In this document: positions 58,114-64,000 of the stretch, piece after piece
Layout of the letters: the number at the start of each line of letters is the position of its first letter
Numbering within the stretch: position 1 is the first letter of the stretch
The notes under the pieces: model-generated
Seen by the model: only the letters and a program-made list of their open reading frames with translations
The model's database searches: none
Told to the model about the DNA's origin: nothing
Source: [Erwinia] mediterraneensis
Lineage (GTDB): Bacteria > Pseudomonadota > Gammaproteobacteria > Enterobacterales > Enterobacteriaceae
Length of the DNA: 64,000 nt
Direction of reading: 5' to 3'
NCBI RefSeq assembly: GCF_900604315.1
Contig: NZ_LR026978.1
Coordinates: 3,606,013-3,670,012, forward strand
Position numbers and translations under genes: made by a program

Positions 58114-59535
58114 ATCTTTATCCTGTTACCCGTTAAAACCCACCGTCAAAAAAACGCCTTTCGCCCCATAAGCCTTTGAAAGACAAAGGTGATGCACTGC
58201 AACTATTATACCTGTTTAAAAGCCATTAAAAAAGGAGAGATTTATGCCCTCACCCTCTTTATGCACGACGCGAAACAAATTTATTGACTCCTTTAATCAT
58301 CTCCTCAATATCACCATTGTCTTTACTCTTCAGCGGATGAGCTATTAGGGTAAACTCTGTACGCTGGCTTTAATAATTTGAATATCACAAAATAAGGTGT
58401 CAGTATAATAACACCAGGTACTTTTACTAACAATACCTGGACCAGTCAGCATAAAAACCCCCAACAATACATAAGAGAATCGCAGTTAATTTATTTATAT
58501 TTTTTTCAACGATGTCATACTCTGCATTACATACGTTTTTGTGCCAACACGAAATTGAGCGCCGGATACACTTACCTTGCCATCATTAGAGTTCCACTTC
58601 GTCCACTTTTATTCCTTATAAATCATTGTTTGCGTGCCCGGGGCATATTAATGATTTTTTTGTTTGGCAAAGCCCTTAAAAAGATCTTTTAATCGTCTGT
58701 TTATGGGATTCCAGGTTAAGCCATTATGTCTGAACAAAGTAACCGCCCCATGAACCTTGCGTCATGAATTTAGCGGTATGATGTGATAACCGTGCCATTG
58801 TCTTCCTCTACGCAAGGCCAGCCCCGACGGTCAGATGCGTATCTCTTCATATTTACTTCCGGACTTTCCTACCGAACTGCTTCATCGACTTACAATTTCT
58901 GACACTGGTTAAGTCATAAAGCCTCGTCAATTGAGTATACCTTCACAGCTAGCGCCAGCTCTTCCAGGTGGTCATGACTCTGAGCGACATACCTGCGTAC
59001 AGGTTATACCTGAAGTTGAATACCTGAACGTTGTGTCGGCTCAACTCAACCCTACATATCAAAAACGGAGCCCCAGTTTAATACCGATTTGCTGCCGGGG
59101 TTCGGGGTTCGGGCAATGAAAAATCCGTCATTGCTGGAAGCACTACAATCGGCCTGCCTTTAAAATCAGGCCGGAAAACGGTTCGCAAGATGGGTAAAAA
59201 CTGTTCACGGCAAAAATGGCGAGTACGATGCTACGCCGCTGCAGACATTTAACGGTAAATTCTCCATCAACGGCTACAATGACGAGATATCCATGTTCTG
59301 CATCATCGAACCAGTAAGTTTACTTGCCATAACTCTGTGATAAATATTTACTGATTAAGTTGCAAATAAATCTATTAATAATAGAATACTATGTAAAATT
59401 GCATAATTTTATTATATTCTCATGCTTTAACAAAGGATTCTGTCAGTATAACTTTAAATCTATAGAGTTGTTCAAGAAAACACTGCTTGATGAAAAATGT
59501 AAACCACCTTCTAAACAGCATATAAAGGTTTTATA
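58114..59535. other. Gene-free, decayed AT-rich region of 1.4 kb
   Basis: No intact gene. Short runs that look formerly coding exist, for example 25 codons from an ATG at about 58833 and the overlapping frames at 59082-59340. From about 59340 to 59535 it is extremely AT-rich and holds the upstream region of the glycosyltransferase gene. I take this as a graveyard of transferred DNA. Confidence 0.5.
59082..59340 (+). pseudogene. Frameshifted coding remnant
   Basis: Two overlapping open stretches in different frames: 59082-59249 (56 codons, with EKSVIAGSTTIGLPLKSG) and 59164-59337 (58 codons, with RFARWVKTVHGKNGEYDATP and FNGKFSINGYNDEIS) ending in TGA. Joined by a frame change they would make one protein-like sequence. 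No start, no ribosome site, family not recognised. Confidence 0.3.
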
Positions 59536-60297
59536 ATGAAAATTTTTATAATTAGCCTTGCACATTCATTTGAAAGAAGATCTGCCATGCAGGCACAATG
59601 TGAAATGTTGGGCCTATCGTATGAGATTATCGACGCAGTCAATGGCAAAGACTTTAGTAAAGAAGAAGTTAAAAAGCATACCCGTTTAAACAACTACGCT
59701 TTCCTGCCTGGTGAAATTGGCTGTAGCTTAAGCCATATCTATATTTACAAGAAAATGCTCACTGACAACATAGAAGAAGCTCTGGTACTTGAAGATGACG
59801 TATTGTTACCTGATAACTTACCTAACATTCTTGAGAAAGTATCCATAGCACAGGAAGAGCCAAAAGTTCTTTTACTCAGCCGGGTAAATAAATATTTAAA
59901 GCGTCCGGTCAGGAAGGTTAGTCCCAATATTAAAATACACAAAGCGCACCATGCAACTACTTCACATAGTTATATAATTAATCTCGGCGCTGCAAAGAAT
60001 TTATCACAAGCTTTATATCCTGTATGGATAACAGCCGACAAATGGAACCTGTTTGAAGATCTCTCTTTAATTAAAGTTGAAGCTGTGATCCCTGCCCCTG
60101 TAAATTTAGGGCAAGCTGCCAGCAAATCTACTATTAATGCACAAAAAGAAGACCCGCAATTACAATTTCGTAAAAGGAAAATATGGAATCAACTGATGAA
60201 AGCAAGACCTTTTCGCGCAAAGCTGAAAAATAAATTACGTCGAAGCATTTATCCGATCTTTAACAGGGTTGTAGATCAGGGTAAAGGGCCGCGGTAA
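59536..60297 (+). CDS. Glycosyltransferase family 25 protein
   Basis: 253-residue LPS-type glycosyltransferase (Lex2B/LgtB relatives, often galactosyltransferases). The family signatures are IFIISLAHSFERRSAM at the N-terminus, PGEIGCSLSHIYIYKKM and the DxD-like LVLEDDVLLPDN at about residue 78. The basic C-terminus (RAKLKNKLRRS) could hold it at the membrane. AT content is far above the neighbours and it stands alone, so it was probably acquired. It presumably decorates LPS or capsule; acceptor and sugar are unknown. Confidence 0.85.
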   Translation: MKIFIISLAHSFERRSAMQAQCEMLGLSYEIIDAVNGKDFSKEEVKKHTRLNNYAFLPGEIGCSLSHIYIYKKMLTDNIEEALVLEDDVLLPDNLPNILEKVSIAQEEPKVLLLSRVNKYLKRPVRKVSPNIKIHKAHHATTSHSYIINLGAAKNLSQALYPVWITADKWNLFEDLSLIKVEAVIPAPVNLGQAASKSTINAQKEDPQLQFRKRKIWNQLMKARPFRAKLKNKLRRSIYPIFNRVVDQGKGPR

Positions 60298-60675
60298 CCG
60301 TACGGTTCTGTTTATGCGCAGCGATAATACGCCATTAAGTTAATCAATGCGTTAACTATGGGTACTGCTTCGCGAAACTTACATCAAAAGTGGTGCCCAA
60401 ACAGTATTTCAGCGCGCACCGGTTGTCACAGTGCGCCTATGGGCGCCTGCAATCTCCGCACGGATGAGTATGTTAGTATCTCAGTTCCTGCCGTTGGCAA
60501 TCAGAAATGATGCTTCTATAAAATAGGCTCAACGCGAAAACCCATCTGATTTAAACAGCTATTACGCAGAAAAGCGCATCGCACATGAATTGCAGTACGC
60601 TTTTCTTAAACAGGATATTGGAAATTCGGACATTTTTGGACAACGTGTTATTTTTTGGTTATAAAACAAGGAGAT
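60298..60675. other. Intergenic region before sdsR
   Basis: 378 bases without a plausible gene. It marks the right-hand boundary between the accessory stretch and the conserved sdsR-yebY block. The open frame 60655-60873 is an antisense shadow of sdsR. The strand opposite sdsR carries the antisense RNA RyeA in E. coli; I see no separate proof here. Confidence 0.4.
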
Positions 60676-60775
60676 AAAAAAAGACCGAATACGATTCCTA
60701 TATTCGGTCCAGGGAAATGGCTCTTTGAGAGCCGTGCGCTAAAAGTTGGCATTAATGCAGGCTATGTCGCCTTGC
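60676..60775 (-). ncRNA. sdsR: Small regulatory RNA SdsR (RyeB)
   Basis: About 100 nt on the minus strand, beginning GCAAGGCGACATAGCCTGCA, followed by TTAATGCCAAC and TTTTAGCGCACGG, then a GGCTCT/AGAGCC hairpin and the terminal hairpin GACCGAATA...TATTCGGTC with a T run. It matches E. coli SdsR nearly base for base, as I remember it, and lies before yebY as in E. coli. SdsR is an Hfq-dependent, RpoS-made stationary-phase RNA that represses tolC, mutS and porin genes. Confidence 0.92.
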
Positions 60776-60778
60776 ATT

Positions 60779-60789
60779 TTAAGGGTAGA
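60779..60789 (-). promoter_or_regulatory. Sigma-S -10 element of sdsR
   Basis: Minus strand TCTACCCTTAA matches the sigma-S consensus KCTAYACTTAA at 10 of 11 positions, ending 3 bases before the inferred RNA start. Confidence 0.7.
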
Positions 60790-60916
60790 ACAGTGCAGCA
60801 GATTTGCCAGCTAACCCTTTTGGGTACGCAAAAAAGCTGTTCACTCTGTGATCGTTCTTGCAGAAATCTGTGACGGCGGGCGCAGCTGAGACTGTACCCG
60901 CACAGGCTGGGGAAAA

Positions 60917-61258
60917 TTATTGATTACAAAGCGCCTGAGCGCGCTCAACAAAAGGCTGCAGGCTCATCTTCTCGCCGGGACGATTTTTATCATCGATCTG
61001 AATCACGCTGATCGGCTGGGCTTTCACCTGGTTGGCCTTCATACGCGCCTCCGCTTTGTCATTCAGCGGATACTGCATCAGCGTGCCGGGGTTAATCGCG
61101 AACAGAGAGCCATCCTTTTCACAGCTCAACATCACCTCTTCACGGTTAAAGGCCCACTTCTCTTTGCCGATTTCAAAGCGGCTGACGGTAATAATTTGTG
61201 CCGCCAGGGCATTGCTGCAGGCGGCTAACAACAGGAAAGCGGGGATCACTTTTTTCAT
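60917..61258 (-). CDS. yebY: Periplasmic DUF2511 protein YebY
   Basis: Signal peptide [20 protein letters not shown], then [24 protein letters not shown] and [20 protein letters not shown]; two cysteines likely paired. From ATG 61258 it has 113 residues. It ends the yobA-yebZ-yebY cluster, which in E. coli responds to copper. The cysteine in the signal region (AAC) is not a classical lipobox, though a lipoprotein cannot be excluded. Confidence 0.87.
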   Translation of the reverse strand: MKKVIPAFLLLAACSNALAAQIITVSRFEIGKEKWAFNREEVMLSCEKDGSLFAINPGTLMQYPLNDKAEARMKANQVKAQPISVIQIDDKNRPGEKMSLQPFVERAQALCNQ

Positions 61259-61303
61259 CAAAATAGAGCACCTTTCTGACTCGATCAGGAACAAATTTAC
61301 TAT

Positions 61304-62188
61304 TCAGGCTGGCGGCAGCGTCGCAAATACGCTGACCAGACCGACCACCACCAGCGACAACAACAGCTCCAGCTGCGTCATACGGATAAATTGTTGCAGC
61401 GCACCGGCACCCGCAAGGCGAAAACGCGGCACCAGCCAGTAGCGATTCAGCAAGGCGATCAGTACCATCAACGCTACCAGGGCTATTTTCCACAGCAGTA
61501 ATGTCGTGTAAAGCGAGAGCCCCGACGGTAGCGGCCAGCCGGTGATCAGCAAAGTGTTGATAACGCCTGTCAGCAACGCCAGCGCCACCGCCAGATGACC
61601 ATAGCGGGAAAAGCGCATCATAGTGCGAATCGCATCGGTACGTCGTTCAATACGGCGCGCCTCCCCCATCAGGATCAGCAGCGGCAACAAACCACCGGCC
61701 CAAAACGCTGCAGCCAGCAGGTGAACGGCATGGTTAACCTGCTGCGCAATGCCTGGCCAGCCGTCACGCATCGAAGCATGCCCGGTGCAGGCCAGCGCGA
61801 TAAGCTGCAGCACGGCTGTCATGCCCAGCAATAGCTGATAGCGGCGCTCTTGCCTGACAGCCAGCAGCGCGGCAGCCACGGCAAACACAATCTGCCAGCA
61901 CCAGACCGTGCCAAAACGGGTCTGTAACACTGCCCGCCAGGTGGCACCATCGGCGATGTTTTGCCAGCTCCCGCTCATCAGCCCGGTCTGGACCGCCAGC
62001 ATCGCCAGCGCACAGCCAGCCGCCAGCCGCGTACTGTGAAGCAGGATGCCCGCCAGCCGCTGCGACAGCGCATCGCGGTAACGGGCCGGGGCCAGTAAGG
62101 TGGTATAGAACACCGTGCCTGTCAGCAGCATCACAGCAGCAAAATGCGTGGCGCGCAGCAGGATCCAGAGGATACTGAGGAGCATCAC
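61304..62188 (-). CDS. yebZ: CopD-family membrane protein YebZ
   Basis: 294-residue inner-membrane protein with about eight helices, of the copper-resistance CopD/PcoD family, proposed to import copper delivered by CopC-like YobA. Histidines sit in helices (RATHFAAVMLL, GHASMRDGWPGI, VNHAVHLLAAAFWAGG). It overlaps the yobA stop by 4 bases, a sign of coupled translation. Confidence 0.9.
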   Translation of the reverse strand: MMLLSILWILLRATHFAAVMLLTGTVFYTTLLAPARYRDALSQRLAGILLHSTRLAAGCALAMLAVQTGLMSGSWQNIADGATWRAVLQTRFGTVWCWQIVFAVAAALLAVRQERRYQLLLGMTAVLQLIALACTGHASMRDGWPGIAQQVNHAVHLLAAAFWAGGLLPLLILMGEARRIERRTDAIRTMMRFSRYGHLAVALALLTGVINTLLITGWPLPSGLSLYTTLLLWKIALVALMVLIALLNRYWLVPRFRLAGAGALQQFIRMTQLELLLSLVVVGLVSVFATLPPA

Positions 62189-62562
62189 TTCACGCTAAAA
62201 TCGTAGCTTCCTTTGGTTTTATGACCATCCACCGAGAGCACATGCCAGTTCACCTGATAGTTCCCGGCAGGCAAAGGCTGCGTCAGCGGCACGATCAGTT
62301 GATTATGCTCACGGCCATTGCGTTGCACTTTACCGGTGGACATTTTTTGCTGTTGACTGTTCTGCACCTCAACGCTGCTAAACGCAGGTTCGACGTCCTC
62401 ACTGAAGGTCAGCGTCAGCGCCTGCGGCGAGCTTTCCATAACAGCCCGGGCAGCCGGGTATTGTGACTCCAGGTGAGCATGAGCCAGCGCAGCCTGGCTG
62501 ACCAGCGACGCTGAGGCCACCAGCAGTATGGCGGCAAGGCGGGGAAACGCGCATTTTTTCAT
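62185..62562 (-). CDS. yobA: CopC-family periplasmic copper-binding protein YobA
   Basis: Signal peptide ending at ALAHA, so that the mature protein starts with His ([11 protein letters not shown]), the Cu(II)-binding N-terminal histidine of CopC proteins; a second histidine lies in [17 protein letters not shown]. From ATG 62562 (AAGGA 8 bases upstream) it has 125 residues. First gene of yobA-yebZ-yebY, divergent from holE. Confidence 0.92.
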   Translation of the reverse strand: MKKCAFPRLAAILLVASASLVSQAALAHAHLESQYPAARAVMESSPQALTLTFSEDVEPAFSSVEVQNSQQQKMSTGKVQRNGREHNQLIVPLTQPLPAGNYQVNWHVLSVDGHKTKGSYDFSVK

Positions 62563-62714
62563 CAGAGCATCCTTTTTCACTACAGCGATTTCTGCAAACG
62601 TGGCGCAAGGATACGCCGCAACAGAAAAGGTGTCGAGGCTCAGGCTGCGATTCATTCTCCTTGATCCGCGCCGGGGAAAACATTACTTTTGCCCCTCGTA
62701 ATCAGGAGAAAAGC

Positions 62715-62945
62715 ATGAGCCAGAACCTTGCCCTGCTGTCGCAAGAAGAGAAAGACAAAGTGAATGTGGATTTGGCCGCCGCAGGCGTCGCGTTCAAAGA
62801 GCGCTACAATATGCCGGTGATCGCCGAAGCGGTGGAAAGAGAGCAGCCTGAGGCGCTGCGCGACTGGTTCCGCCAGCGGCTGATGCATTATCGCCAGGCT
62901 TCGCTCGCCTTCTCTCGCCTGCCTTATGAACCGAAGCAGAAATAA
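62715..62945 (+). CDS. holE: DNA polymerase III theta subunit
   Basis: 76-residue theta subunit that binds and stabilises the epsilon proofreading subunit. Starts [20 protein letters not shown] with AGGAG 8 bases upstream (62704-62708), same length as E. coli. It lies 3 bases before exoX, so the two are probably one transcript. Confidence 0.95.
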   Translation: MSQNLALLSQEEKDKVNVDLAAAGVAFKERYNMPVIAEAVEREQPEALRDWFRQRLMHYRQASLAFSRLPYEPKQK

Positions 62946-62948
62946 TCT

Positions 62949-63617
62949 ATGTTACGCGTGATCGATACCGAAACCTGCGGGTTACAGGGTGGCGTGGTGG
63001 AAGTGGCGTCAGTGGACATTATTGATGGTCAGATCGTCAATCCGATGAGCGATCTGATTTCTCCCGATCGCCCTATCAGCCCGCAGGCGATGGCGGTGCA
63101 CCGTATTACCGAAGCGATGGTAAGGGGGAAACCCACCATTGAGGAGGCGATTGGCCGCTATCACGGGAGTCCCTGGTACGTTGCCCATAACGCCAGTTTT
63201 GATCGTCGTATGCTGCCGGAAATGCACGGTGACTGGATCTGCACCATGACGCTGGCGCGCCAGCTCTGGCCGGGCCAGAAATACAGCAATCAGGCGCTGC
63301 GTCACAGTCTGCAGCTGGCAGTGACGCCACCGGCGCATCTGCACGCCCACCGTGCCCTGTATGACTGCTATGTCACCGCAGCGCTGCTGATTCGCATCAT
63401 GGAAACCTCCGGCTGGGATGCGGCACAGATGGCGGCGCTGAGCCGCCCTGCCGCCGCGTCGGGCGATATCCTGCCCTTTGGCAAATACCGCGGCCAGCCG
63501 GTGGCGGCCGTGGCAAAGAAGGATCCCGGCTACCTGGTCTGGATGCTGGAGAACGTGCGCGATTTACGTCCTCCTTTACGTCAGGCGCTGCGTAAATACC
63601 TGAAGGATGTTCAGTAG
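62949..63617 (+). CDS. exoX: Exodeoxyribonuclease X
   Basis: DnaQ-superfamily 3'-5' exonuclease in mismatch repair and recombination. DEDDh motifs: [21 protein letters not shown] and [18 protein letters not shown]-terminal block [20 protein letters not shown] is the ExoX-like domain. 222 residues (220 in E. coli). It overlaps the convergent ptrB stop by 7 bases. Confidence 0.94.
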   Translation: MLRVIDTETCGLQGGVVEVASVDIIDGQIVNPMSDLISPDRPISPQAMAVHRITEAMVRGKPTIEEAIGRYHGSPWYVAHNASFDRRMLPEMHGDWICTMTLARQLWPGQKYSNQALRHSLQLAVTPPAHLHAHRALYDCYVTAALLIRIMETSGWDAAQMAALSRPAAASGDILPFGKYRGQPVAAVAKKDPGYLVWMLENVRDLRPPLRQALRKYLKDVQ

Positions 63618-64000
63618 TTTGATCCCGGCAAGCTTTCCTGCGTCAGGGCGATCAGGAAAGTGTATTCCAGCGCGACACCTTCATAAGATTTAAAACGCCC
63701 TGATTTCCCGCCGTGCCCGGAATCCATATCTGTGCAGAGCAACAGCAGATTATCATCGGTTTTCAGTTCACGCAGCTTCGCCACCCATTTTGCCGGTTCC
63801 CAGTACTGCACCTGCGAATCGTGTAAGCCGGTGGTGACCAGCATATGCGGATAGGCTTTCGCTGCGACGTTATCGTACGGGCTGTATTGTTTTATATAGT
63901 GATAAAACGCTTCGTCATTGGGATTGCCCCATTCGTCATACTCACCGGTGGTAAGCGGGATCGACTCATCCAGCATGGTAGTGACCACATCCACAAACGG
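63611..64000 (-). CDS. ptrB: Oligopeptidase B, C-terminal part (runs off the window)
   Basis: Serine peptidase of the prolyl oligopeptidase family cleaving after Lys and Arg in short peptides. Only the last 129 codons are here, open to the window edge. Visible are [13 protein letters not shown], the catalytic aspartate in [17 protein letters not shown] and the catalytic histidine in [12 protein letters not shown]. The nucleophilic serine lies beyond the window. Position after exoX is as in E. coli. Confidence 0.93.
   Translation of the reverse strand, partial: PFVDVVTTMLDESIPLTTGEYDEWGNPNDEAFYHYIKQYSPYDNVAAKAYPHMLVTTGLHDSQVQYWEPAKWVAKLRELKTDDNLLLLCTDMDSGHGGKSGRFKSYEGVALEYTFLIALTQESLPGSNY

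Noticed and set aside
58931-59119. 62-codon frame in the decayed region
   Set aside because: No ribosome site and no recognisable motif; overlaps other remnant frames.
56434-60675. Integrase or att direct repeat linked to the tRNA-like gene
   Set aside because: No integrase frame and no second copy of the tRNA-like 3' end seen in the window.
60655-60873. 72-codon plus-strand frame near 60.7 kb
   Set aside because: It is the antisense strand of the conserved small RNA SdsR.

Overview
The window is a chromosomal segment of an enterobacterium, most likely of the family Erwiniaceae (Pantoea, Mixta or Erwinia type). About nine tenths of the genes have close Escherichia coli counterparts in nearly the same order (cvrA-dadX-dadA-ycgB-fadR-nhaB, min, rnd-fadD-yeaY-tsaB-yoaA-yoaB-yoaH-pabB-nudL-sdaA-pdeD-yoaE-manXYZ-yobD-rlmA-cspC, yebO-yobH-kdgR-yebQ-htpX-prc-proQ-msrC-letAB-rsmF-pphA, sdsR-yebY-yebZ-yobA-holE-exoX-ptrB). 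The departures from that order are where the interest lies. No similarity search could be run; identities rest on remembered family sequences, motifs and gene order.

Layout. 0.2-5.4 kb: potassium/proton antiporter cvrA, then an insertion relative to E. coli holding a displaced yebV-like gene, the exopolysaccharide initiating transferase wbaP with a JUMPstart-like leader, and an MFS drug exporter. 5.4-12.4 kb: alanine catabolism (dadAX), ycgB, the fatty acid regulator fadR and the sodium exporter nhaB. 12.4-18.8 kb: dsbB, ycgN, ycgM, a MltB-type lytic transglycosylase, ycgL, the minCDE division-site operon and rnd. 18.9-24.5 kb: fadD with a FadR-like operator, yeaY, tsaB and helicase yoaA. 24.5-26.2 kb: an AT-rich accessory gene for a protein with tandem helix-turn-helix-like repeats. 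26.2-38.8 kb: yoaB to cspC and a tiny, truncated yobF. 39.3-54.4 kb: a metallo-hydrolase and the kdgR-to-pphA block, including letAB lipid transport. 54.4-60.6 kb: a gene-poor accessory region with small hypothetical genes, a tRNA-like gene with its own promoter, decayed fragments and an AT-rich family 25 glycosyltransferase. 60.7-64 kb: the small RNA SdsR and the conserved yebY-to-ptrB block; ptrB runs off the end.

The strongest unexplained signal is a dispersed element of about 177 bp present in three same-orientation copies (18893-19070, 20939-21115, 43475-43650). Each copy starts exactly at the U tract of the Rho-independent terminator of a minus-strand gene (fadD, yeaY, htpX) and ends in a second terminator-like hairpin. 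One of its hairpins carries a paired A-T to C-G change between copies, and its core can form two mutually exclusive helices. It looks like a structured RNA gene or a small mobile element that targets terminators.

Other points of note: mntP and mgrB are missing from their usual places, while the yoaE leader holds half of a manganese-riboswitch-like motif; yobF is cut by an in-frame stop with its old reading frame still recognisable behind it.
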